Made by a program: the position numbers and the translations under genes. From Calamus simplicifolius (taxonomy: Eukaryota; Streptophyta; Magnoliopsida; Arecales; Arecaceae): a DNA stretch of 64,000 bases. Below the pieces are notes generated by a model. The model was not told the origin of the DNA. It searched no databases and saw only the letters and a list, made by a program, of their open reading frames with translations. The stretch is from contig UESW01004760.1 in assembly GCA_900491605.1 (NCBI GenBank), positions 513,132 to 577,131 of the forward strand, read 5' to 3'. This document shows positions 49,150 to 60,647 of the stretch, one piece after another (position 1 is the first letter of the stretch; the number at the start of each line of letters is the position of its first letter).

Positions 49150-49497
49150 GAACCTAGGCACAAAGCATAGGCAAGTGCCTGAATGCAATAAGATTTTTAT
49201 TTTTGAAATAAATAATAGAATAACTTATATAAGCAAAATTTATAACAAATAATTAATATTAATATTTAGCTTATTAGTTTAATTAAAAGCTTTTTCTTTC
49301 TCAATTGAAATTTATAGTTCCTTGATATCTTTCTTTTTTTTAAAAAAATAATAACATAATTTTCAGTGTTATAACTCTTAGTTTTCTAATTTTTAACTTT
49401 TTTTGCAAGATAAGAAAAATAATTATACATGAAATAGTGCATTATAAAGTCAACATAATCTAATAAATATAATAAGCTTTAAAAAATCACAATATAA

Positions 49498-49528
<31 letters not shown>

Positions 49529-50276
49529 TGTGCTTCAAATCAGGTCAAAAATATGAATCTTTTTTTTTGCTTATGTATGCTTGTACGAAGACATCTCGCC
49601 TGAGACATAATAAGAAGCACCTAATCCTTAACACTTAGTGCCTTAGGCGTACTTTAGGACACCTTGTGCCCCACACATTAGGTGCGCATTTGATAACACT
49701 ACACAAACATTCTAATTTCTTTTTTTTTTCAAGCTATGTAAAATGACATGCCACTCCATCAGGCTGTATTCTCTCCTAAAACAATAAATTTCTCTATCAA
49801 AGAGACTTAAAAAGCTAATAAAGTAGGGAATAATTAATAGGCAGTATATATAGAAGGAACTCTATAAGAACTAGCGGATGTACACAGAAGGCATGAACCA
49901 GAATGAAGGAAAAGAGTAACATTAATACTCCATGAGGCAACAGAGCATCATGTACCAAAATGATCATTTGAGTGAAACCCAACACTGATGATAACAGAAG
50001 TTCCACGCGTGGATAAAAAACAACTGAAACACATGCGCACGCACGCACGCAAAGAGTCTAACATGTTCGTTTTAACAAACAGAAAACGCTCGCGCGATAG
50101 CTCTTCTGTTTGCCTAATGGAATAGCCCGACCTTTCCCTCCCCACAAGAGCCAGGGCACGTCCCTTCCACTAGGTTCATGGAAAACTCATACACAATTTG
50201 AGTCTTTGCACTAATTTGAAGGAGGGGAATGAAGCAAAATCAATATCTCACCCTTTTCTTTCTTTTTATTTACTTA
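49150..50276. other. AT-rich spacer between MITE copies
   Basis: No gene. It holds an ATT trinucleotide repeat (49500-49527). CCTAGGCACAAAGCATAGGC (49153) and GTGCCTTAGGCG (near 49640) look like ends of another decayed small inverted-repeat element surrounding MITE copy 1, but I cannot set its borders. Confidence 0.5.
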
Positions 50277-50918
50277 GGTAGTGTTTGATAACCCAAAAGT
50301 TATCTCTGGATAAATGTACGGGATAGCATTTATCCAGAGGATAGCTAAGGGAATAAGTATTTTTTTTAAAATTACAAGTTGCCATCAAAGGATAACATTA
50401 GTTGTTCCTGGGTTCCTTAGGTAGTGTTTGAAATAGGAGATAAGAGCGGATATCCCCTGGATATCCCCTCTTATTCCCAAAAGCCATAACTATAAGGGAT
50501 AGCAAGGAATAAAGTTAACCAAAGGGATAATCCATGGTTAACCATGGTTAATCATGGGATATCCCCTCAATTTATTCCCTAGAAAATGCAGGAATAGCTG
50601 GTTATCCCTCCAAATAAGAGTAAAAAAGGTTATCCTATGGATTGACCTTTTTGCATTTGATATGATCAATGGGATAGCCAAGGGATATCCCTAGGAATAA
50701 TCAGGGGATAAACTCTATCCCGTACACTTATCCATGGATAATATTTTTCCTATCAAACGCTACCTTAGGGAATAAGTTCAAGGGATAACCCATGGTTAAC
50801 CATGGGTTATCCCCTCTAGTTAAATTTTTTTAGATCTATCCCTTCTAGCTATAGCATTTGGGAATAAGAAGGGATATCCAGGGGATATCCTTCCTTATCC
50901 TTCATATCAAACACTACC
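50277..50918 (+). mobile_element. Tourist-like MITE, copy 3, split by copy 2
   Basis: Starts GGTAGTGTTTGATAACC after TTA (50274-50276), ends ATATCAAACACTACC before TTA (50919-50921). Same family as copy 1. Copy 2 lies inside it at 50420-50764, so its own length is about 295 bp. Confidence 0.85.
50420..50764 (-). mobile_element. Tourist-like MITE, copy 2, nested in copy 3
   Basis: 345 bp, ends GGTAGTGTTTGAAATAG and CTATCAAACGCTACC, flanked by TTA at 50417-50419 and 50765-50767. It is in the opposite orientation to copy 1, with which it shares nearly its whole interior, including the CATGGTTAACCATGG palindrome. Confidence 0.9.
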
Positions 50919-50942
50919 TTAGTTCCCTCCCACTTCATTTTA

Positions 50943-51198
50943 GGTAATGTTTGATAGAAAAATAGCTAGATAAGTGTACAAGATAGAGTTTATCCACGGA
51001 GTAGCTGAGGGAATAACCAACTTTTATAATAATAGTTTTACCCTCAAGGAATAAGTTCAACGAAAAATATCTATTCCTTCATTTCCTAGGGAATAAGTTC
51101 AAGGGATAACCCATGTTTTTAATCCCATGGTTAAACATTAGTTATCCCCTCCTGTTAACTTTTTTCACACTTATCCTTTGTAGTTATAGCTTTTGACA
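50943..51198 (+). mobile_element. Tourist-like MITE, copy 4, truncated
   Basis: Starts GGTAATGTTTGATAG after TTA (50940-50942) and follows the family until TATAGCTTTTG at about 51196, where it breaks off. A different element-like sequence (CAGTGTTTAGATG ... ATCCCAAACATACC, to about 51425) begins there, so the end was probably lost to a later event. Confidence 0.7.
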
Positions 51199-52775
51199 GT
51201 GTTTAGATGTCAAAAAGTTATTCTGGGAATAGGAATATGAATTCTCCATGAATAGCTTATTCCCCTTGTTATTCCAGATTTCTATTTCGATGAAAATCTG
51301 ATATTCATGTTATTTCAGTGCAATTAATGCAGTGTTATTCTAAATGGTATTTGGATGATATGGGAATAAGCATGTATTCCACTAGGAATAGATGAAGAAT
51401 TTTTTAGAAATCCCAAACATACCCCTTGACCCAATGAGAAGAAAAAATTGTTTATTAATTTAATTTTTAATGTAATAACTTTAATAAATTAATTTTCATT
51501 AATAAATAAAGTAATAAATAATTTTTAAATGTTTGGATTAAAATAAGAACATACTTAATACATTGTTTATATTAATAATAAAATAAGAACATACTTAATA
51601 AATTATTTATTAGTAATAAATAATAACTTTTTTTAATCATGTTTAACTTTTAAATATTGTTTAAGTATGTTCGAAGAAGGATACTATTTATGAGAGTTTT
51701 ATTTTATTTTCCTCTTGTAAACAACAATCTTCATGTTTTGAAAAAAATTGTCTCACCCTTTTATAATCTATAGCTTTAAATCATTTATTTTGTTAAAATT
51801 TGACATATTAATTTATTAAAATTTTAATTTTTATTTAAAATAAATTAATTTAATTTTAAATTACATTATAAATAAATGTAAAAAATAAGTTTTATATAGT
51901 TACTTATCTTAATAATTACACTAGCGTTTGAATTTTATTTTAAATATCCGTGTACCTGGCACCTTCAAAAGCGAAGGGGGCTTCGAGCTTAACGTACAAT
52001 GCAATAAATTAAAAAGTTTAGAACTAAATATTTGGGAACAAAACTTAAATTTAGGAATCCGAAACTAGTATATATTTTCCAATCAAAGGAACGCTAGATT
52101 TGATATTAATAAAGAGTATAAGGCGGGCACCACGGCGTCGATAGCTCGTGAGCAAATCTATCAAACATTATAACGATTCTAGCATATAATAATTCTAGCA
52201 TGTTACATTAATGAGCAGATTTTGGAAGATGATGATCTAAACACCAAGCGATTCGATGCAACCAATAATCATATAATTACAAGAATCTCAAATCATGCCA
52301 TTTGGACAAATATTGTCCCAAACTTCAAGCTTGATTATACAACTGCTTAGTTGATTAATCTGAATTGTGTCAACTGGAGGATATACCATTTGGACAAGGT
52401 CATCTTTTTGTCTACAGACTGCAACTATATAGGAAAGGAGACCCTGTGCACTGGTATATGAAGCAAACATAAGCAACAGTCCAAACTAACGACAGCAAGA
52501 TGTATAGAGGAAACATTTGTCGCCAATAATTATAGAAAAGCTTAATGTGTCGCATTTCCCAATGATACAGCTATAAGATTTCCAGGAGGTCCCACCTTCT
52601 AACAATCCCTTACAATTCAAATTAGAAATGTTATCCCTGTACAAGAAACATTATTTGCAGAATAAAATCATGGAAGAAACGTCTCTTCACCACCACCTAA
52701 TGCATTTCAATCACTTACTCCTCGAGTAGAGAAGCATATATAAGATGGATCTGGATGGCATGACTTCTGCACTTG
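51199..52775. other. AT-rich region, possible small element then no gene
   Basis: 51199-51425 may be another MITE-like unit (GTGTTTAGATG to CCAAACATACCCC), of unknown class. 51430-52775 is strongly AT-rich with no supported gene. Confidence 0.5.
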
Positions 52776-53305
52776 TCAAACACCAAGGATGTGACAGTTT
52801 ACAAGTTCTACTGCCCAAAAATTCTTAGAAGCAATGATCTTCTAGATGTCAGTTTCTTCATCTGCGACAGAAACAGGATTCTCAGGTGAGAAGTTGGCTG
52901 GAGGAGCTGATGAAGTTGAAGGGAAAGAATGCATATGTTTTTGCAAGTCAGCCTGCAATATTGCAATACAATTCTCATCATCTTTTGTAATAACATGGAG
53001 CTTCCAAAGAAAACCAGCAAGCAAGTACAGGGACTCAGAATCAGTGAAATCATGAACAGGGACCTTTTGTATGACAACTTTCCAAACATCTGCCTGGTTG
53101 TCATACACCTTTATCTCACGACTGTCTAGAGAACTAGAAGGATTTAAGGCATAGAGCTCACCATTAACTACCACACCTAACTTTGTCCTTGCCTGTCTTG
53201 CAGGCCAACCTTCTCCCATACCAGCTGGCATTTCCACCCATGAATCATTCTCAGTGTCATAAATCTCACCTCCAACATCAAAAAGAATGGCAATGAAGGA
53301 AACAT
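52776..53305 (-). pseudogene. F-box/kelch-repeat protein 3' fragment (At1g22040-like), with in-frame stop
   Basis: The minus strand encodes DVGGEIYDTENDSWVEMPAGMGEGWPARQA, then LGVVVNGELYALNPSSSLDS, IKVYDNQADVWKVVI, VPVHDFTDSESLYLLAGFLWKLHVIT and AILQADLQ. I recognise this as the C-terminal kelch part of the plant F-box/kelch family typified by At1g22040, substrate receptors of SCF ubiquitin ligases. After ETDI there is TAG (52842-52844) where relatives have a Trp codon; the same frame then continues IIASKNFWAVELVNCHILGV to TGA at 52776-52778, matching the family end. The F-box and earlier kelch repeats are not found upstream, so this is a partial, probably dead copy. Confidence 0.8.
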
Positions 53306-54645
53306 GCTACAAAAACATAAGATATTCCTATTCAAGTAGCAATTAGCATTTGATATTGAAAAGCATGAAAGCATGCAATAAATAAACTACTTACTTCTTT
53401 GTAACCTTTGGCCATGCCTAAGCTCAAGTAGACAAGCAAAGCCAACTCATTATTGACAACAAACCAATCCCTCTATCAGATCCTAATAAGAAACAATTAA
53501 ATGTAAGCATGTGCCAATAAAGCTATGAATCTAGTTGGCTTGCATAAAGCTACGAATCTATGCCATTTTATGCAAGAAACAAAATAATCATTCAGATATG
53601 TCTAACATTTTATGCAAGAATTTCAACCAAACTCTGAAATTAGAGGGGGACAATGTCATCGGTTGGCTTAGCAAGGGAGGTATGCTAAACTATCAAATAA
53701 GTTCAATACGAAAACTTAATTTGCATAGATGATCAAACATTAGCAAACTCGAGTGTCATCGCCTGAGAGAAAATATATGTTGACTCGACGTTCTATGGTC
53801 CTCAGTCCATATGTATGGCAACATCAAAAGCAAATCAAGAAAGAACTCACCTGACAGCAGTCATACCAATGGCACATATCAAAGGACTCCACACCTGTAA
53901 AACAAATACATAGTATTTCTTCCATACAGTTATGCTCATAAAATGATAGAAGCTCACAAAGAAATTCCTTATGTATCAGTTTTATGGAGTGGGTCATTAA
54001 TCATCGATTTCAATAAGAAATATAAGAAAGAACTCACCTGACATGAGACAATCTTTGTTATTTCCTGACGGTTACAATTTGCATGCATCCAATTCAGGAA
54101 ATAATATGACTCTGCCTAACATCATGGTCCTTGACTTTGATAGAGTGTCAAACTGTGATGCTTCACAACGGTTGCATTTTAGAAATGCCCTCCAAGTCAT
54201 GATTTCACAGCCGACACTTCACATACGCAAGGATCAAGCAATGAAGTGTACTCAAAATCCTTAAATTTTCATCAAAATCCTGAACTCAGAACATTGGATT
54301 TACGTTTCATCATATGACTATTACAAATAGCCATGCATCCAAAAGTCATCCATAAGAGGCAGCTTTCAAAACATAGGCGTGTCAGGCCATAAACAAAATT
54401 AAAAAATCAAAGTAGACTAGCAGCATAAGGCAGTCCACCCTAACACCCAACTGACACTCGAATATATCAACTGTGATGAAAAAGTAGGAATGAGTTCAAC
54501 GAGAAACCAGTTCCCCGAAAAGACATATCAAGCTAATAGTACAAGAAATAAACCAATTCCCCAGAAAAGAAACCAGATTTGATAAATTCTTGCTTCAGTA
54601 AACAAATTGCTTTTAGTACATTGTTAAAATGTCAGGATATTGTCT
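53306..54645. other. Unassigned region upstream of the kelch fragment
   Basis: No gene recognised. Two spots repeat AAGAAAGAACTCACCTGACA (about 53847 and 54027), which on the minus strand look like splice donors. A minus-strand frame near 53480-53400 (NNELALLVYLSLGMAKGYKE) ends at GTAAG and could be an old exon of unknown identity. Confidence 0.5.
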
Positions 54646-55024
54646 CACCTGAGTACTAAAAAGTTTTAGCCAACACTCTATTGGTCACACCATGACCTAT
54701 GTCGTAATGAAAAATAGCAAGTTTCTCCTATACCATAACATTGCGTGTGCTAGTTACAAAGCCACGTGAGACAAGAAACTCTTCTAGCTTGAAGAACATA
54801 GTGTTTGTTATCCTAAAGTGATCATAACCTCTATCTGAATGTTCACTCAAAATATCTGTAATGAGTTTGTGACCCAAGAATGGACGAGTTCGACATGGCA
54901 CCTTCGAAATAACATTACAATTTTGCAAATCAATGATGCCACTACTTATCAGTACAGTTATGACGTCCTGCCAAAAGTTATCCTCATCTATTAAAAATGC
55001 CATAAGATCATGCAAAGTATCCAT
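54646..55024 (-). pseudogene. PIF/Harbinger transposase N-terminal (DUF8040-like) remnant
   Basis: The frame has CRTRPFLGHKLITDILSEH, DHFRITNTMFFKLEEFL and GFVTSTRNVMV, then TAG, EKLAIFHYDIGHGVTNRVLAKTF, TAG, YSQ and a GTGAGA donor. This order matches the helical N-terminal domain found ahead of the DDE nuclease in plant Harbinger-derived proteins. Two in-frame stops and no visible DDE nuclease nearby show it is dead. Confidence 0.75.
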
Positions 55025-55361
55025 CTATTATAAAAAGAGAGGAGTTAATAATACAACCATATGCATAACTATGTGTTGATAGCCAATATTTAAAGACAAA
55101 GAGTGTTCTAACATACATTGAAACAAATTAACGACGATCTTCTTTTGTACAACAAAATTTGTCAAACATAAATTAACATATCACATAATATGGTTTAACA
55201 TATATAGGAGTCATTTATCACAAAATATCATTCCTTAACTACTACTACGGAGATATATGTTACGACCAACGATGACCGCCAAATTCAATTGGATGAGATG
55301 AAGGTGCAGATGTGGTACAAATGAATTATTCTATAGTGCCACCAGGAGAAAGGGTATGACC
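55025..55361. other. Spacer between two Harbinger remnants
   Basis: AT-rich, with nothing recognised. It probably belongs to the old Harbinger element. Confidence 0.5.
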
Positions 55362-55765
55362 CTAGGAGATGCTATCTTCACTGTTTGGCCTGAATAATAG
55401 CTGCATGAATGAAATAGGTTCATCTGAAGTGGTAGCATGCATGGGAGGAGGCACAAATACAGGTGGACCACCTCAATGGACACCATGCATTGGAGGCATA
55501 AAGACATTAGGCACAGAAGCATAACTTGCAGAAGGGGCTGGCATTGAACGTGGTATACGATAGAACTTAGCCATTTGCCTATTAAGCTAAGCTTCCAGTA
55601 GTGGCCCTTCATAATGCATTAAGAACCACCTATTAATCTTATTTTTTAAACTCTTCCCTACGGTAAGAATACATTCAGCTATAATCCCTAGGAGACTCTC
55701 TAACTTCCGTATGCATTCATCAATAGAGTACACCGTAGGACGTGCAAGCTGATCTCTTCGGAGGA
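55362..55765 (-). pseudogene. Harbinger-associated Myb/SANT-like protein, C-terminal remnant
   Basis: Frame with RRDQLARPTVYSIDECIRKLESL and RWFLMHYEGPLLEAW-type residues, then Met/Pro/Ser-rich sequence to a stop at 55362. The IDECIRKLESL..I block resembles the C-terminal part of the Myb/SANT-like proteins encoded next to Harbinger transposases, which help bind DNA. Two in-frame stops are present. The right-hand end is cut by insertion of the second Copia at 55765/55766, so the N-terminal part is displaced beyond the window. Confidence 0.55.
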
Positions 55766-57720
55766 TGTTGCCTAGATCTAGCAACCCAAGAGGGGGGAGG
55801 GGTGAATTGGGTTTCTTAAAAATTTAATCGGCTATCAAGTATGTGCACTTATATTCTTTTACAAATAAGAATCGTGTAATGAAGTGAATCTAGTACACAA
55901 CAATCACAGAAAATATATCACAATCAAACACACAATATTTATAGTGGTTCGGTGCAACTTTGCACCTACATCCACTCCCAAAGAACACCTTGGGTATTCT
56001 GCTAATCATCACTAGCCAACCTAGCTAGCAACACTTATTTTCGAGCACAAGCAAGCTTACAAATCAATCACCACTAGCCAACCTAGCTAGTAACACTTGT
56101 TTTCGGGCACAAGCAAGCCTTACAAATACAAATCCGGATAGACCTCCATCCAATCACGTTTCATAACTGTGAAACAAATCAAAGCACAAGTGATAGAATG
56201 TTTAATACAATAAGCTCCTATGAGCATATTTAAACAATAGAAATACTTATCAACTTGAAGAGCTAATCCAAAATTGCTTCTTTCTTTAATAAACGCAGAA
56301 GCACAATAGAAGCCTTCAAGGTAGCTTTGAATGCTCTTCAATGAGGGTAGATGGAGCTTTAAGTCCACTTAAAGAATTAGCAATAAATGAACTCTGATGG
56401 GCTAAAAAATAATCAAAGCAATGCTCCAACAATTCTCAAACAAATCTTTCTTTCAAATGATTTTCTCTCAATATTTTTCTGATATTTTTCTATTTTTTCT
56501 TTTTCAAAATCACTATCACTTTTTTCATTTTTTCACTCTGAAACATTGTTCATCTCCACTATTTATAACAAGAACATCAAAATATAGCCGTTGTTAAATA
56601 GAGAAGGGAGTGAGAGAGAGAGAGAGAGAGAGAGAACCGGCCAAGAGAAGGCCCTGAAAAGAAATTTTCAAATGGTAACAATAGATGAAGTATAAATCTA
56701 ATCCACAAAAATTAGAAGCTAGGAAATGGAACCAGCCGAAGGAAGCAAGAAGTTGGCATTCCAAAAATCAAAAGTCGACATTCCAACATCTATCACATGG
56801 AAGTCAGCCGATGGATTTCAAATGTTGGCATTCCAAAATTTCCAAATCGGCATTCCAAGAAAAAAGTTGGTATTCCAACCTTGATTCCAAGAGCCATCGG
56901 CCGAATGAAATTAAAAATTGTTGGCATTCCAAAATCAAAAGTCGGTATGCTAAAAATGTTAAAGTAGCATGCCAAAATCAAACGGTAACCTGCTAAGATT
57001 TTAGAATCAGGGAACCAACCGAAGCATTGTAACAATTGGCATTCTAACGAGTGAAACAAGTATGCCAAAAGGAAAGTTAACATTCCAACTTTTTTATCTA
57101 AAAACTATCAGCCAAAAGAGCAAGTAAATTAGCATGCCAAAATTCCAAACTAGCATGCCAAAATGAAGCACCAGGGAGCCGGCAAAAGGTGTGGAAAACT
57201 TAGCATGCCAACTCTAACATCTAGCATGCCAAGTTGAAGTATCAGGGCATTTCCAAAATCTAATTACAAGGAACTAGCCGTTAGATATTAAATATATGCA
57301 AGCTAAGTAAGCCAACAATCGAAGGCAACTGAAGGCAAACCGAATTCAAGCCGAAGGCAACAGAATCTGGTATTCCAAATCAAAGATTGGTAACCCAAGA
57401 TTCAAGCATTAAGCATCCAATCCGAAGGTAATAAAAATACATATAGTTTAAGAACATAATCCGATGATGATTCAAAATAGAATTATAAATAGGAACTTGT
57501 AGGATAATTGAATCCAATTCAAGACAATGGAAATATAATTAAACTTGAAAGTTATTTTATCAAATAAACCATATTACCTTATATTATGAATTACAACCTG
57601 GGATAAATGAAGTGTATTGTTCCATGATGAATAACCTGAAATTGATTGAACTTGACAGATACAGTATTAGCACAATACTTAACTATTTTATGTTTCATCA
57701 AAATCAATATGGGGTCAACA
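55766..57720 (-). repeat. Second Copia 3' LTR with TTGGNATNCCAA motif cluster
   Basis: 1,955 bp, on the minus strand TGTTGACCCC...GGCAACA. At about 56750-57270 there are more than ten copies of a motif written TTGGCATTCCAA, TTGGTATTCCAA or half forms. The conserved block GGAGTGGATGTAGGTG..GCACCGAACCACTATAAA (about 55978-55938) and the end ACCCAATTCACCCC match the nested Copia LTR; the rest does not. (GA)n lies at 56611-56635. Confidence 0.88.
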
Positions 57721-57735
57721 ATCTTTTCCTTTTTG
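57721..57735 (-). promoter_or_regulatory. Second Copia polypurine tract
   Basis: AAAAAGGAAAAGAT (minus strand), directly before the 3' LTR start. Confidence 0.8.
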
Positions 57736-58532
57736 ATGATGACAAAACCATTAAGAATTTAATAGGAGATAAGTAATTCAATCAAAGCATTCCTTGCAAC
57801 ACTGAAGCATAAGACAGTACGTGCTGAAATGTATGTGTAACATGCCAAAAACTTGATTTTAAAAAAAATTATATCAGGTAAAGCTTCCCCTTTGGTTTTG
57901 ATACAATGAAGTTTTCAAAATATTCATTTGATTTTTTTAGAAAGAAAAGCAACAATAGAATGTATGAAAGCTTTAAAAATTGTGAAGTGTGTGCTTTCCA
58001 TTTTTCCCATTTTATTTTTCAAAACAAGTTTTCAAAACATAACGTTGAAAGTCAGATGTGTATTTTCTATTTCTCCCCCATGATTATGAAGTGTATTTCA
58101 TTTCCAAAAAAAAAAATAAAATCAGAGTGTATGAGTGTATGCTTTTCGTTTCTTTTAAAATTAGAGTGTATGCTTTCTGTTTCTCTCCCTTTTATCATTA
58201 ATCAAAAAGAAGGTGAAAGAGTTTACATCTATCATTGTATGTCTTTTCTTCAATGGAATGAATGAAGTATAGCAAATGATGATAAGCATAAAATTTTTAA
58301 TATTAAGCAGATATTGTAAAGTGCAGATGAAATTAAACAAATCTTACAAACCATACAAACCAGTCATTAATAACTTACAAGCCAATACACAAATTGGTCC
58401 GCAATGGTAAGCAGGAGTTATACAATCCATACAAACATAATAAATAAGAAACATAGTTTCAAAACAACATAAGTCCAGAATAACAGAAGTAACATAGGTA
58501 GGAGCATCATAAGTAGAAATCTAGAAGCAACA
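57736..58532 (-). other. Second Copia 3' untranslated region
   Basis: AT-rich between ORF3 and the polypurine tract. Contains repeated AGTGTATG/TTTCCATTTTTC-like stretches near 57980-58190. No gene. Confidence 0.7.
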
Positions 58533-60205
58533 TTAGTCTATGATATCAATACGAGAAGACAAAGAAGATCCACGAGCACGTCTGGAAGGAGGAGATGACC
58601 TCAAATGAGGGGCAGGACGTCGAGTGGGGTCTTTAACATTATGAGGCAACTGAGATATAAAAGATTGAATTTCTTGTTGCATATTGTGGTATTCAGTAAT
58701 GAGCCTAGAATGACTATCAAGAGCACGCTGGGCCTTTACAGTTTGCAATCTAAAAGAATACATCTCATTACTTGCAATGCCAACACTATCCAACAAAGAG
58801 TTCACATCCTTTCTCAGCTTGCCTAACTCGGCAAAGAAATTAAAAATGTCCATCATAGTACCATAATTGAAAGCTTTTCCTTTAATGATGGTTACACTGT
58901 GTTGCAAATCATATAGGCTTAATTTGATTTCACTTATGGTAGAGAACATTGAAGATATGTGGGGAATCATGGTAATATCAGAAGAACAAGAAGATGAACT
59001 GTTGACAAATCCACCAAGAGAAACAACATCAGAAATCCTATGAACCAAAGTCTCCATATCATCAGGGTCCATTTTGGTAACCATAGGATGACTTGGTTGG
59101 AAAGGATTCTGAGTGAGTGGTGGAACATTGGGTGGATTCGGATCAGCAATAGAATTGTTAACAAAAGAAGGATTAATATTAATAAAAGGATTGGGGTCCA
59201 AAGGCATAAAACCTTGTTTAGCAAACATGTAAGTGTAATTTGTAGGAGGATCAGTAAACATAGAAGTGAAATTCTAAGGTACATTAGAATCAGAAGGATA
59301 ATTTTGATTTTCAGTAGAAATAGAAGGGTAACTCTGATGTTCAGTGAAAAATTCCTAAGGCACAGTAGATTGCTCTCCCTAGATAGGTGCATGAATTACT
59401 TGCATTTCTCCTTTGCTCCTAGTCCAAAGGCCATCTACCTTAGCAAAACCCATATGAATTAAGACACACTCATTGTAAATATCATTATCGCTAAGGTGGT
59501 AGACATTCTCACCCCTAACAACAACATCAAAATGATTAAATACATGGGTAAGAAGTAGACCATAGGGTAAGGCAGCTCTAGATCTACTAACAGCCTCTCT
59601 CATCACATAAATCATTTTTCTAGGCAGGTGTAGATGAGTTTGGGTTACAACATGAAACATAAAGGTTAAGTCTCGATCATTCACATAGTCAAAGCTACCA
59701 CTCCGAGAAGTAAGACAGCGAGAAACAATACTATGAAGTAATCTCATTTCTGCATTCAGATCTTTAGCAGAAACACGATCAATATTAGAAGCATCATCAA
59801 TATCCAGAACAGTTTCTAATTTATACTTTCTGTCTTCAAGAGTATCATCACTAAGATCAGTACTTGAAATGTTCAAAATTTGACTCAAGGAATTTTCATC
59901 AAATTCAATTCTAACACCTTTAACAGTAGAAGTTACTCTATCATTTATAAATCTAATATTATGATAAAAGATTTTAATAAGATCGGGGTAAATGGGTAGG
60001 TCTGTCCTAAGTAAGTGTTCCCAACCTTGATAGGCTAAATTTTCTCTAATGAAATTTTTTCAGAAGCTAGAAACTCAAAATCAACAATTTTTTCAAATGC
60101 TACAGATCTTCTAATCATAGATTGAAAGCTTGAAGGATTAGAAAGAGAGCACTCACTAATGCCTCAGGATGATGATCCACGCATAGATTTACTTTTGGGA
60201 GCCAT
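58533..60205 (-). pseudogene. Second Copia third ORF (env-like position)
   Basis: Starts MAPKSKSMRGSSS at 60205, close to the MAPK start of ORF3 in the other Copia. The middle block has EMRLLHSIVSR, GSFDYVNDRDL, ALPYGLLLTHVF and MGFAKVDGLW, then an Asn/Pro-rich stretch, a helical region with probable coiled coil (58930-58650) and a basic Arg/Ser-rich tail. It has no evident signal peptide or membrane helix. Stops early in the frame (about 60165 and near 60030-59950) and around 59390-59270 break it into open segments (59888-59379 and 59261-58533). The function is unknown; the shared block suggests a conserved domain. Confidence 0.8.
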
Positions 60206-60647
60206 AGATCAAAAGAAAGCAAGGGGATTTGAGGTTGGAATCAAGCTTGAAGAGAAAGGAGGACGCTCGGCTTGGAGAAGAAGAAAGTAATGCACGGCTT
60301 GGAGAATAAATGGAATTGGAAGCAAGAGGGATTTAAGTGGCAGTCAGTTCCCATTTCCTTGGTTGGAATACCAACAATGCAAAGTTGGTATTCCAAAATA
60401 GGAAGTCTGGTAGGCCAGTTGCCAAAGAGTGGAATACCAAAACATGAAAACCGGTAGACCGATTAAAATACCAAAAAAAAGATTTCGTTCATTCATTACA
60501 TCATCCGAAATAATTTGAAATTGATTCAATAAAAATATTAAAATAAGGAATATGAAAATCAAACAGTTGCAATTCATATGACATAAAATTCATGCAATCA
60601 TGATGAGTATAGGTGTGTATATAAATTAAACAATCATGATGACACAT
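60206..60647 (-). promoter_or_regulatory. Pol/ORF3 spacer of the second Copia, with LTR motif
   Basis: Contains TTGGAATACCAA, TTGGTATTCCAA and a further half copy (GGAATACCAAAA) at 60360-60440, the motif that clusters in this element's LTR. No coding sequence. Confidence 0.5.
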
